Positions 7,499-14,448 of a stretch of DNA of 33,343 bases are shown one piece after another. Numbering within the stretch: the stretch's first letter is position 1; every line of letters begins with the position of its first letter. The DNA comes from Patescibacteria group bacterium (GTDB taxonomy: Bacteria > Patescibacteriota > Gracilibacteria > UM-FILTER-43-11), in contig JAJDCE010000036.1 in NCBI GenBank assembly GCA_029260985.1, positions 1 to 33,343 of the forward strand. Direction: 5' to 3'. The position numbers and the translations under genes are program-made. Below the pieces are notes generated by a model that worked only from the letters and a program-made list of their open reading frames with translations, searched no databases and had not been told where the DNA came from.

Positions 7499-8431
7499 CT
7501 AGTCCAAATTGAGGTCGATTTCTCCCTTCTCCAGCTCCCGGAATTCCATTGCGTCTGAGTCAGGATGGCTCGTTGCCTTTTTCTGAGTTGATGGACTCGC
7601 CGGTGGGATGGAAGAGGATTGAGCCTTAGGTGTAATTGTATTCACAGCTGAGCTAGGCCGAGCCGGAGCAGCGGGTTTGCGCCGTGGACGTCGTTTTTTG
7701 GTGGCTGTCGGAGCTGCTGCAGTGGTTGGTGAAGACTCCATAGACTCCTCCACCTCCTTCTTAACTTTAGCGATCTCTTGTCGAGCGGCCATAGCTTCCA
7801 CAGACCCTTTCTTGATTTTTGTCACAGGCATTTTAGCGAAAACATCGAGCATTTTCATATGACTCTCTTTGGTACGCCAGTACATATTTTGAGTATCACT
7901 GTCCTTTTGCTTATGGCCAAAGTACGCTTCGGACACCAAATCATCATCATGAGTCGTATCGATATCCTCATGCTCTTTCTTATGCACATGCTCAAAGCCC
8001 CCGCTGTCGAGTGTTTGAGTTAATTCACGCAGGTTAGCGGCTCGTTTAGCTTTCCGTTCATAATCTGCTTCAGCATCATCAGCTTCGGCGCCAGTCACGG
8101 TCTGACTTCCAAGATCAGGGGCTACTAACGCAGCAATTCCTCGATGATCCCATATACGTTTCTTGGGTTTAATCGAAAATTCCAGAAATAAATACATGAA
8201 CTTGATCAAAGGGATGTTATTGATTTTGATTAAGGCAAAGGCAATCGAAAATAAAAGAGGAATAGCGATCACAAAGTATTCGATAAAATTCAAATCATAA
8301 ATCTTGGTCAGGATCGCAAAAAGCACATAGCTGATCCCCCCGCCAACGGCCAGGATAATCAGCTGTTTTAGAGTCAGTGGACCGACAATTTTGTCTTCAA
8401 TGCCTACGTTTTGAGGAATTTTAAATTGCAA
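7499..8431 (-). CDS. PrgI-family type IV secretion membrane protein with long C-terminal tail
   Basis: PrgI/VirB3-like proteins are small inner-membrane parts of conjugation-type secretion channels and usually sit next to the VirB4-type ATPase. The N-terminus is typical: MQFKIPQNVGIEDKIVGPLT, then two membrane helices at about residues 23-43 and 50-70, then KPKKRIWDHRG. Typical members end near residue 120, but this one continues to 310. The extra part is a charged region with an AKRAANLREL helix, then a segment rich in Ala, Pro, Thr, Ser and Lys (about 235-295). The start must be TTG at 8431, because no ATG lies in frame upstream and the family begins exactly at MQFK. The promoter is 12 bp upstream. 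Confidence 0.88.
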   Translation of the reverse strand: MQFKIPQNVGIEDKIVGPLTLKQLIILAVGGGISYVLFAILTKIYDLNFIEYFVIAIPLLFSIAFALIKINNIPLIKFMYLFLEFSIKPKKRIWDHRGIAALVAPDLGSQTVTGAEADDAEADYERKAKRAANLRELTQTLDSGGFEHVHKKEHEDIDTTHDDDLVSEAYFGHKQKDSDTQNMYWRTKESHMKMLDVFAKMPVTKIKKGSVEAMAARQEIAKVKKEVEESMESSPTTAAAPTATKKRRPRRKPAAPARPSSAVNTITPKAQSSSIPPASPSTQKKATSHPDSDAMEFRELEKGEIDLNLD

Positions 8432-8442
8432 GAGATATGATT

Positions 8443-8458
8443 TAATCTAATTATTATA
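8443..8458 (-). promoter_or_regulatory. prgI promoter -10 region with shared 16-bp element
   Basis: On the minus strand this reads TATAATAATTAGATTA, 12 bp before the prgI TTG start. The identical 16 bases occur 14 bp before the GTG start of the hydrolase-VanY gene (16202-16217). No convincing -35 box is visible. Confidence 0.6.
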
Positions 8459-8516
8459 CCATAAAAACACCTCAAAATAAAGGGTTATTCAGAGAGGAAA
8501 TGAAAGTTTCGGGAAA

Positions 8517-8573
8517 TGGGGAAAAGGCGGTGTATTCACGGTGGGATCTCGTAAGAGATTGTGAAACCGCCTT
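8517..8573 (-). terminator. Terminator-like hairpin after the pnuC-like gene
   Basis: AAGGCGGT (8524-8531) pairs with ACCGCCTT (8566-8573), and ATCTC/GAGAT words pair inside the loop. Read on the minus strand, the stem is followed by TTTTCCCC, a short U-run. The stem base overlaps the stop codon of the pnuC-like gene. Confidence 0.6.
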
Positions 8574-9156
8574 AGTCCGGATCATTAGACTCCTCCTTTG
8601 CTTGTTTTTGGGAGCGATGATAGCCCCAAACAACAAAGCCGAGAGAAGTTATCTGTTGAACGACGAGGTAGGGTTTGGACTGAACTGCCATTAGGGTGGC
8701 CATGCTGACATTCATCAAAGCGAAGAATAGCCATCCGATTGACTTCTTTTCGGCGAGAAGGTAGGTCCCCATCAGGAAGCCGATTGTCACACACAATTCC
8801 AGGAGCTGTGTAATTGACGTGAGTCCCCGATGATCATACAGGCTGTAGATAATACCGACAGCCAATAGTCCGTAGGCAAATAGACCGGCAAGGATTTTAA
8901 GGATTCTGGGTGTCTGTTCTTTTCCTTTCCAGGCAATCACTAGGCCAAGAAGCATAGCGGGCGCTCCACCGACTTCGGTCGATGTCACGATCCAGTCATG
9001 CTTTTCAGTCAGGATAACAAACCAGGCAGGAAGACCCAGGAGGTAAATAGACCAGCCGGCAATTTGCCACCTTTTGTCACCTCCTTCCCCTAAAGATAAG
9101 AATATTTTGTTCAGGAGGTAAAAGCCCCCTGCCCAAATCTGCAGGAAGACTTCCAT
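8572..9156 (-). CDS. PnuC-like nicotinamide riboside/NMN transporter family protein
   Basis: The 194-residue integral membrane protein has about seven hydrophobic helices. The pattern fits PnuC/SWEET-like vitamin transporters: an N-terminal tryptophan-containing helix, WSIYLLGLPAWFVILTEKHDW, a middle TQLLELCVTIGFLMGTYLL segment and a C-terminal SLGFVVWGYHRSQK, like the PnuC ending. PnuC imports nicotinamide riboside for NAD synthesis. The family call is moderate, since the key substrate-binding residues are not clear to me. I start at the ATG at 9156 rather than the TTG 3 bp upstream. No NAD-type riboswitch is apparent in the 76 bp upstream. Confidence 0.6.
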   Translation of the reverse strand: MEVFLQIWAGGFYLLNKIFLSLGEGGDKRWQIAGWSIYLLGLPAWFVILTEKHDWIVTSTEVGGAPAMLLGLVIAWKGKEQTPRILKILAGLFAYGLLAVGIIYSLYDHRGLTSITQLLELCVTIGFLMGTYLLAEKKSIGWLFFALMNVSMATLMAVQSKPYLVVQQITSLGFVVWGYHRSQKQAKEESNDPD

Positions 9157-9232
9157 CAAACACTTCCGATTCTTGTCGCGTTAATGTTAATGACCGGCCA
9201 CTTATTCTAAAATATAAAAGTAGGCACGTCAA

Positions 9233-11272
9233 TTATTTACCCTGAAGTGATTCAGACAGTTCCAAGGTCTTGATTGCCACCTTACTCATTTCAGCGCGGG
9301 TAATGGGGTTGCTGGGCAGAAATTGGCGCAAGGTGTGGTGTTTACCTGGTGTACCCGACATGATGCCGTGATTGATAGCAAAGCGGGCATAAGGGTAGAA
9401 CCACGCGCTCTTAGGCATGTCCACAAAATTCTTCTTAGCATTTTCAGGCAGTTCGTCAGGCACGTTGGCAATATCCAGTCCAAAAGCTTTGAAAAGAATC
9501 TTTACTGCCTCAGCCCGATTGATCAATTGACCAGGTTTAAAAGTCCCATCATTGTATCCTCCTATAAGCGATAAATCTTTAGCGGTCTTTACATAGGGAA
9601 CATACCAGGAAAAGAGAGGAACATCCTTAAACGGGGCCTCGTCTGATTCTTTGATAGTAGAAATGTCATAACCGGCAGCGCCAAGAGCGATCTTGATAAA
9701 TTCAGCCCGGGTCAGATAATCATTTGGAGCAAAAACTCCCTTATCCTTTCCGGTTACGATGCCTTTACGATAAAGCTCTTCGATGTAGTTTTTTGCCCAG
9801 TGAGTCGCCACGTCGTAAAATACAGTTCGGTTGTAATTCGTACCTGATTGAGAGACGAAGAATTGGTTGGAGCGATAAGCCGAAATGGTCACCTCCTTTT
9901 TGGTGAGATCAGACTCGTAAAGGCCTCGGTTATACTCCGTGTACTTTTCGGTAGAAGGATCATAGGTAAATACCCTCACTTCCTCATCCTGCTTCCACGC
10001 TTCTCCATAAGGGATCGTGATCTTAATGGGAGGCGAAAACTGAAGATCTTCGCCTTCAGCCGACTTGAATTCAAAAATAGACTTAAAGCTCCAGCCAAAG
10101 TTAATAGGGTAATCTTTTAGGTAAAGATTTTTAGGTTGTTTGATATAGCCCACAAAAGGTTTCCCATCAGAATCTTTTATGGTGGTGTTTTTTTCGAATT
10201 CAATGCGTGTGCCCCGTTCCAGATCTTTAAATAACACAGGCCTCGCAATCACTCCTTTGTGCTCCCTGGTAACATAGATGGCTGGTTTTGTAGCAATAGT
10301 CATCGGAGTATCAGAGGCAAATAGAGGGGCTGTAACCGCATTGACTTTATAATCGTCAGGGTCAGAACCGCCCAGTCGGATCACGCAGGTATTCGCTTTT
10401 AAAATAAAACCATAGTCACATTCCTCAATCTTGCATTCAGGGTATTTATCAATTACCTTTTTAGTATTTTCGTAAGCGGGGCATTTAAAGCTATAGCGAA
10501 TCGTCTGAAGCTCAGATTTATTGCCTAAATCATCCTCAGCAAACACCCGAAGAGTGGTTCCATCTTTCAGAGAGAAACTCTGTTTATAAACAGGGCTTTT
10601 GTCGGTTAGATTCACATCGTTAAGGGTGTAATAAATCTTTGCGGTTTCATCTAAAAACTCATCACTTTTTGTATAGTCACCAATATAGGCCTTTATCGTA
10701 ATATCCTGAGAGAAATGATAAGTCCCAGCAGAAGGTGTTACCACAACGGTTGGAGCCGTGTGATCCACCGCTTTTGCTGTCATAAAAGTGCTTATGTATG
10801 CCCCATCAAAACTTCCAACTAGCGTATTGCCAGGAGCATCTTGAACATTCCTGATCTTTATAGCATGGCTAGCTTCACTGAAAAGCTCCTGATTAATTTT
10901 AATATCGAGTGTTTTTAGATCATCGTGCAGGTCGAGGTCATAATCAAGTGGTGCAGTCTTATGCTCAAGAACAACATTAAACTTATTGATCGTCGTGTCC
11001 TTCATTGGCTCAGAAAAAGTGACCGTAATAGTATTCAGTAAAGTGCTTATATCAGTTGCCTGATAAGAAGGGGAGATAGACTCTATTGTTGGCGCATCCA
11101 TATCTTCGACTTTGCAATAAGCGCTGCACCCGTCCCGATCGATAAAATTACCGTCATCACACTCTTCGCCCGACTGCAATCCACCATCACCGCAATAAGC
11201 CAAAGTTAAAGTTGGAAAGAGGACAAGGCCTAAGAGAACAGGGCCAATGGTTTTTGTGAGCCTAGAAAACAT
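9233..11272 (-). CDS. Secreted SLH-domain surface protein with Cys-rich and Ig-like domains
   Basis: The 679-residue protein probably anchors to the cell-wall polymer. A signal peptide (residues 1-25, cleavage near TLTLA) leads into CGDGGLQSGEECDDGN (27-42), a six-cysteine repeat of the DUF4215/Myxococcus type. Next come a Big_5-type Ig-like domain (about 60-165, TITVTFSEPM), a chitobiase/CHB_HEX-like domain (about 172-265, YYTLNDV then FAEDDLGNKSE), and a second small Cys cluster (CPAYENTKK to CV). A beta-rich region follows, then three SLH domains from about residue 483 to the end (FYDVATHWAKNYIEEL; FKDVPLFSWYVPYV; FVDMPKSAWFYPYA, each with a TRAE or NRAE motif). SLH domains normally bind pyruvylated wall polysaccharide. 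The gene precedes the PnuC-like gene on the same strand. Confidence 0.92.
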   Translation of the reverse strand: MFSRLTKTIGPVLLGLVLFPTLTLAYCGDGGLQSGEECDDGNFIDRDGCSAYCKVEDMDAPTIESISPSYQATDISTLLNTITVTFSEPMKDTTINKFNVVLEHKTAPLDYDLDLHDDLKTLDIKINQELFSEASHAIKIRNVQDAPGNTLVGSFDGAYISTFMTAKAVDHTAPTVVVTPSAGTYHFSQDITIKAYIGDYTKSDEFLDETAKIYYTLNDVNLTDKSPVYKQSFSLKDGTTLRVFAEDDLGNKSELQTIRYSFKCPAYENTKKVIDKYPECKIEECDYGFILKANTCVIRLGGSDPDDYKVNAVTAPLFASDTPMTIATKPAIYVTREHKGVIARPVLFKDLERGTRIEFEKNTTIKDSDGKPFVGYIKQPKNLYLKDYPINFGWSFKSIFEFKSAEGEDLQFSPPIKITIPYGEAWKQDEEVRVFTYDPSTEKYTEYNRGLYESDLTKKEVTISAYRSNQFFVSQSGTNYNRTVFYDVATHWAKNYIEELYRKGIVTGKDKGVFAPNDYLTRAEFIKIALGAAGYDISTIKESDEAPFKDVPLFSWYVPYVKTAKDLSLIGGYNDGTFKPGQLINRAEAVKILFKAFGLDIANVPDELPENAKKNFVDMPKSAWFYPYARFAINHGIMSGTPGKHHTLRQFLPSNPITRAEMSKVAIKTLELSESLQGK

Positions 11273-11292
11273 ACTTTTTGTATTAATTTGAT

Positions 11293-11703
11293 CTAATAAA
11301 GAAAATAGCTGATTCCCATCGCAGCGGCCATATTGATGATGAGTCCGTTTACAAGCTCTAAAGCAAGTAGGCGCATGGGGTAATTAACCATCACAAACAT
11401 GTCAAGAAAACGGGGAAGAATACGGATCAGAAAAATGAAAAGGCCAAAATAAAGACCGGCTGCTATCCAGCTGGTAGCCGGATGAATAGTAATTAGACTA
11501 AAAACAAGGGCATAAATGAAAACTTCCAGCATCAAAGACAGGAAATGACTGAGCATAAAAAGCTTCTGATTCTTCCAGGTTTTAAGAATACCGGTTTTAG
11601 TCGATTTTCGATAAAGCTTAGAAGCCAACGGGTTCGTATAAACAAGCGATGCCACAATAAAGGCAATAACGGTAACAATGAGAGTTGTTTTTAAAATTTC
11701 CAT
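11293..11703 (-). CDS. Small four-helix membrane protein, unknown
   Basis: The 136-residue protein has predicted membrane helices at about 5-24, 48-72, 77-97 and 110-135, and a basic loop (LYRKSTKTGILKTWKNQK) after the first. I do not recognise a named family; the layout vaguely recalls DUF1761-type four-helix proteins. It sits between efp (62 bp upstream) and the SLH gene (20 bp downstream) on the same strand, so it may be cotranscribed with either. Confidence 0.75.
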   Translation of the reverse strand: MEILKTTLIVTVIAFIVASLVYTNPLASKLYRKSTKTGILKTWKNQKLFMLSHFLSLMLEVFIYALVFSLITIHPATSWIAAGLYFGLFIFLIRILPRFLDMFVMVNYPMRLLALELVNGLIINMAAAMGISYFLY

Positions 11704-11744
11704 CCTATTTTAAGTTTATATAATTAAGCGAGGTATAAATATTA

Positions 11745-11765
11745 AACTCCCAACTCCCAACTCAT
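11745..11765. repeat. 7-bp triplet repeat after efp
   Basis: Three head-to-tail copies of AACTCCC (the last one AACTCAT) end exactly at the efp stop codon. This is the shortest unit among the spacer arrays of this window. Confidence 0.6.
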
Positions 11766-12326
11766 CTAAGTAACACGGCTGACATAATCACCCGAATCCG
11801 TATTCACCAAAATAACATCCCCTTCATTAACAAAAAGAGGAACAGAAATGGTAATACCGGTTTCAAGAACGGCTGGTTTAGTGCCGCCCTGGACTGTGTC
11901 GCCTTTTACTCCGGGCGGAGTCTCAACAACTCTCAGTTCGATTTTAATCGGAGGCTGAACCGAAATGGGCTTTCCCTCATAAAAGGTGACATAAACTTCA
12001 GTATCATCTTTTAGATAGGGGAGTGCACCCTCAACTTGATCTGTTGGAAGCTGAAACTGTTCGAACGATTCATTGTTCATGAAATGAGCGGTTCCGTCAT
12101 CACGATACAAATACTGACAACGGTGATTTTCAATTTCCGCAAATTCAAAAGACTCACCCGCAAGAAAAGTTTTGTCCAATGCGGCTCCATTTACTAAATT
12201 CTTAAGCTTGGTCCGCATCACGGGTTTTCGTGCCTGCTTACGATTAAACTGGCTCCAGGTTACCAAATATGGATCACCGCCAATTTTTACAATCGTCCCA
12301 GTTTTAATGTCGGTCAAACTAGCCAT
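11766..12326 (-). CDS. efp: Elongation factor P
   Basis: EF-P binds the ribosome between the P and E sites and rescues stalling at polyproline stretches. All three beta-barrel domains are present in 186 residues: the KOW-like domain I (GTIVKIGGDPYLVTWSQFNRK to TKLKNL), the OB domain II (VYVTFYEGKPISVQPP) and domain III with the family signature near the C-terminus (LETGITISVPLFVNEGDVILVNTDSGDYVSR). The tip loop of domain I reads FNRKQARKPVMRTKL; aligned without gaps to the standard F-V-K-P-G-K-G loop, the modified Lys/Arg position is an Ala with R and K next to it. No epm-type or ymfI-type modification gene is nearby. A promoter lies about 25 bp upstream. Confidence 0.95.
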   Translation of the reverse strand: MASLTDIKTGTIVKIGGDPYLVTWSQFNRKQARKPVMRTKLKNLVNGAALDKTFLAGESFEFAEIENHRCQYLYRDDGTAHFMNNESFEQFQLPTDQVEGALPYLKDDTEVYVTFYEGKPISVQPPIKIELRVVETPPGVKGDTVQGGTKPAVLETGITISVPLFVNEGDVILVNTDSGDYVSRVT

Positions 12327-12351
12327 AATAGGAGTTAAATTTAGCCAAAAC

Positions 12352-12357
12352 AGTATA
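12352..12357 (-). promoter_or_regulatory. efp promoter, extended -10
   Basis: The minus strand reads ATGCTATACTG, an extended -10 (TG-C-TATACT), about 25 bp upstream of the efp ATG. The same ATGCTA core is found upstream of the SDR, proA and trmL-like genes. Confidence 0.55.
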
Positions 12358-12391
12358 GCATAATTCTGATAATTTGCATTCCGGAAAAATT

Positions 12392-12400
12392 TGTTATAAT
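12392..12400 (+). promoter_or_regulatory. doxX promoter, extended -10
   Basis: TG-T-TATAAT is a consensus extended -10, 36 bp upstream of the doxX ATG. TTGCAT lies 15 bp further upstream as a weak -35. Confidence 0.6.
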
Positions 12401-12436
12401 CATTAACAACGAAGTATAAATTTAACCCAACAAATT

Positions 12437-12862
12437 ATGAAATCGAAAAATTGCAGAGACTGGGGCATGCTGGTCGTCCGGATCTTAATTGGACTTCTAT
12501 TTATCATGGCGGCAGTCAATAAATTCCAGAATATTGATGCTGTGGCGGGCGCTATCGACAGTACCTGGCTTCCAGCGGGTAATACACTTGCTTGGGCTTC
12601 AGCCATTTTAGAGTTGCTTGGCGGGCTCATGATTGTTCTTGGGATCCATGCCAACGGCGCTGCCTTAATATTGGCAGCGTATGTCTTGATCACCACCCTT
12701 ACCTTTCACTTAGACTTCAGCGATCAAGGCCAGACTATTCAGCTTCTCAAAAACTTAGCTGTTATTGGTGGATTATTGTCATTATTTTTCAATGGCGGAG
12801 GAAGGTTTTTAGCGGTGAAATGTAAGTGCTGTAACTCATGCGGCACCTGCAGCACAAAATAA
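12437..12862 (+). CDS. DoxX-family membrane protein with Cys-rich tail
   Basis: DoxX proteins are four-helix membrane proteins linked to redox and quinone chemistry and oxidative-stress complexes. The 141 residues show helix 1 (MLVVRILIGLLFIMAAVNKF), an ILELLGGLMIVLGIHANGAALIL segment, and helices 3 and 4 (YVLITTLTFHLDF; AVIGGLLSLFFNGGGRF), a typical layout. The last 14 residues carry five cysteines in a C-x-C-C-x2-C-x2-C pattern (129, 131, 132, 135, 138), which is not part of the family I know and could bind a metal or form disulfides. The gene is monocistronic on the plus strand inside a minus-strand block, with its own promoter and a terminator 23 bp after the stop. Confidence 0.88.
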   Translation: MKSKNCRDWGMLVVRILIGLLFIMAAVNKFQNIDAVAGAIDSTWLPAGNTLAWASAILELLGGLMIVLGIHANGAALILAAYVLITTLTFHLDFSDQGQTIQLLKNLAVIGGLLSLFFNGGGRFLAVKCKCCNSCGTCSTK

Positions 12863-12884
12863 AGTAGTTTCAAAAAGAACTATT

Positions 12885-12914
12885 AAAAACGCTCGCTGAC
12901 TAGTGGGCGTTTTT
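12885..12914. terminator. Bidirectional terminator between doxX and the IMPase gene
   Basis: AAAAACGCTC pairs with GGGCGTTTTT (one G-U pair) around a 10-nt loop. A-runs and T-runs on the two sides let it work for both convergent genes. Confidence 0.8.
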
Positions 12915-12925
12915 AGTGAACAATT

Positions 12926-13717
12926 TTATTGTTCAATCGAACGCTTGAAAATCTCAATCACTTCCTCATGAATTGAAGTCCCATTACTCACCATTATATT
13001 AGAATCCCCGGGAACCCAGTCCTTTCCGTCAAAGTCAGTCGCTCTGCCACCGGCCTCCCGAACCAAAAGCGCTCCGGCCGCCATATCCCACAGGGGGAGT
13101 TTATTCATCAGATAAGCGTCACAAATCCCCTTAGCCACCAATGCCATCTCACTGCCGGCACTCCTAAGTCGGGACGCATCCCGGGCAGCGATCTTAAGTT
13201 CAACCACATATCGTTCAGCTTCCCGAATCGATTTTTCATCAGGCGCATGGCAATAGAGGAGCATCGAATCACCAATAACCTCCTGTTTAGACACATGAAT
13301 AGGCTCTCCATTTCGGAAGGCACCACCCCCTTTGGAGGCATGATAAAGATGATCAACAATCGGTTCATAAATCACAGACACCACTGGCTCTTTATTTTGC
13401 AGTAAGCAAAGCATGGTACAGAAAAAAGGATTCTCTGTTGCGTAATTCTTTGTGCCGTCCAATGGATCAATAACCCAAACAAGCTCACGTTCAGTTCGCT
13501 CAGATGTACCTTCTTCTCCGATAATCCCATGATCCGGAAAACGCTTTTTAATTTCATCGGCATAAAATCGCTCTACTTTTTTGTCGATTTCTGTCACCAA
13601 ATCACGAGGCCCTTTAAGTTGGATTTGCTCGGGGCTAAGTTTTCCAAAATTTTCTTTAAGAATAGCTCCGGCTTTTCGGGCGGTTTCCTGGGCGAATTTA
13701 AGATAGTCTTCAGTCAT
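12926..13717 (-). CDS. Inositol monophosphatase-family phosphatase
   Basis: This is a magnesium-dependent sugar or inositol phosphate phosphatase of the IMPase/SuhB/FBPase superfamily. From the ATG at 13717 it has 263 residues. Metal-binding motifs are GEEG (67-70) and WVIDPLDGT (81-89, D84 and D87), and a third aspartate lies in LWDMAAGALLVREAGG near the C-terminus. YHASKGGGAFRNGEPI is also typical. The frame stays open for 33 more codons upstream, but these run through a tRNA remnant and into the tRNA gene, so I reject them. The substrate (inositol-1-phosphate, histidinol phosphate, PAP or fructose bisphosphate) cannot be decided. It is transcribed after tRNA-Ile2 on the same strand. Confidence 0.9.
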   Translation of the reverse strand: MTEDYLKFAQETARKAGAILKENFGKLSPEQIQLKGPRDLVTEIDKKVERFYADEIKKRFPDHGIIGEEGTSERTERELVWVIDPLDGTKNYATENPFFCTMLCLLQNKEPVVSVIYEPIVDHLYHASKGGGAFRNGEPIHVSKQEVIGDSMLLYCHAPDEKSIREAERYVVELKIAARDASRLRSAGSEMALVAKGICDAYLMNKLPLWDMAAGALLVREAGGRATDFDGKDWVPGDSNIMVSNGTSIHEEVIEIFKRSIEQ

Positions 13718-13743
13718 AAGATCATCGTTATTATCCAGTGGAG

Positions 13744-13780
13744 TGGTGGGTCTGGTCCCGCCTTGGCGGGACGACCAATC
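13744..13780 (-). pseudogene. Duplicated 3' half of tRNA-Ile2 with a palindrome in place of the T arm
   Basis: Flanks match the 3' part of the neighbouring tRNA almost exactly: GATTGGTCG at one end and CCAGACCCACCA at the other (one base differs). The T arm between them is replaced by the perfect palindrome TCCCGCC-AA-GGCGGGA. The copy lies 46 bp downstream of the intact tRNA in the same orientation. Confidence 0.75.
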
Positions 13781-13789
13781 TAGTTGCGT

Positions 13790-13865
13790 TGGTGGGCCTG
13801 GTTGGAATTGAACCAACGACCAATCGGTTATGAGCCGACTGCTCTAACCACTGAGCTACAGGCCC
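13790..13865 (-). tRNA. tRNA-Ile2 (anticodon CAT, lysidine type)
   Basis: The gene has a complete 76-nt cloverleaf with encoded CCA: acceptor stem GGGCCTG/CAGGCCC, D stem GCTC/GAGC, anticodon stem GTCGG/CCGAT with loop CTCATAA, and T stem GTTGG/CCAAC. The anticodon CAT could mean Met. However, the body (GTTAGAGCAG, the TTGGTCG variable region, TGGTTCAA) is much closer to bacterial tRNA-Ile2, where TilS converts C34 to lysidine to read AUA. It is not the initiator, because the 1-72 pair is G-C and the anticodon stem lacks three G-C pairs. Confidence 0.85.
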
Positions 13866-13957
13866 ACTGACCCGTTTAAGATATACGATAAACTACCCCC
13901 CTGCAAGATCAATGAGCTTTACAAATACGGTATAGAATGAGCCCCATAACATATAAT

Positions 13958-13989
13958 AAAAAAGCAGAACCGCTAGGATCCTGCTTTTT
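13958..13989 (-). terminator. Terminator of the RRM-protein gene
   Basis: Read on the minus strand, AAAAAGCAG pairs with CTGCTTTTTT around a loop with internal pairing, 25 bp after the stop codon. The symmetric A/T runs would also stop opposing transcription. Confidence 0.75.
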
Positions 13990-14013
13990 CAGTTTGAGTG
14001 ATTAAATCACTGA

Positions 14014-14271
14014 CTAGCTCTCTTCACGAGGACGAGCTTCGTTTACGATGATCGCACGACCATCAAGCTCTTTTTCGTGCCACATTTCAATAGCAGCCTG
14101 AGCCTCTTCAGGAGAACCCATTTCAACAAAGCCGAAGCCTTTTGAACGACCTGACATACGGTCAGTGATAACGGTGGCTGAAACAACAGTTCCTGCCTGT
14201 TCGAAAGCTTCTTTCAAAGAGTCATCTTTGACACCCCATGAAAGGCTTCCAACAAATAACTTGGTACTCAT
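14014..14271 (-). CDS. Single-RRM RNA-binding protein
   Basis: The 85-residue protein is one RNA recognition motif: RNP2 LFVGSL (residues 5-10), RNP1 RSKGFGFVEM (42-51) with the aromatic residues that stack on RNA, and the usual beta-alpha-beta-beta-alpha-beta order. Bacterial single-RRM (Rbp-type) proteins act as RNA chaperones and are often cold-inducible. The leader is long (about 90 nt from the predicted promoter) and very AT-rich, which would suit post-transcriptional or autogenous control, but that is inference. It has its own terminator, so it is probably monocistronic. Confidence 0.95.
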   Translation of the reverse strand: MSTKLFVGSLSWGVKDDSLKEAFEQAGTVVSATVITDRMSGRSKGFGFVEMGSPEEAQAAIEMWHEKELDGRAIIVNEARPREES

Positions 14272-14370
14272 AATAATTATGGTAAAGAAATATTAACAAT
14301 TGATCTCATTCTTTGACCTTAATTAACTAAAATGAACCAAGGGAACGAATTAACAAAAATTGCAAAAAAG

Positions 14371-14399
14371 ATTATGACTATAAATAGAGTGAGAAGCAA
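14371..14399 (-). promoter_or_regulatory. Predicted promoter of the RRM-protein gene
   Basis: On the minus strand TTGCTT and CATAAT are spaced by 17 bp. The start point would give an approximately 90-nt leader. Both boxes deviate from consensus. Confidence 0.4.
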
Positions 14400-14401
14400 G
14401 C

Positions 14402-14440
14402 AAAAAAACGCCAAAACAAAAATCTATCTAAGTTAAAGGC
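14402..14440 (-). terminator. Terminator-like element after the hydrolase-VanY gene
   Basis: On the minus strand CGCC...GGCG with partial inner pairing (TAAC/GTT) is followed directly by a run of seven T. The stem is short, so the call is moderate. Confidence 0.5.
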
Positions 14441-14448
14441 GAAGACGA

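Noticed and set aside
9157-9232. NAD- or NMN-sensing riboswitch before the PnuC-like gene
   Set aside because: The spacer is too short and shows no paired structure of that kind.
13718-13816. N-terminal extension of the IMPase reading frame
   Set aside because: The extra 33 codons translate the tRNA remnant and the 3' end of tRNA-Ile2; the family start fits the ATG at 13717.
13790-13865. Elongator tRNA-Met identity
   Set aside because: The anticodon is CAT, but the D-arm to variable-loop sequence is far closer to tRNA-Ile2; confirmation would need a TilS gene and a separate tRNA-Met in the genome.
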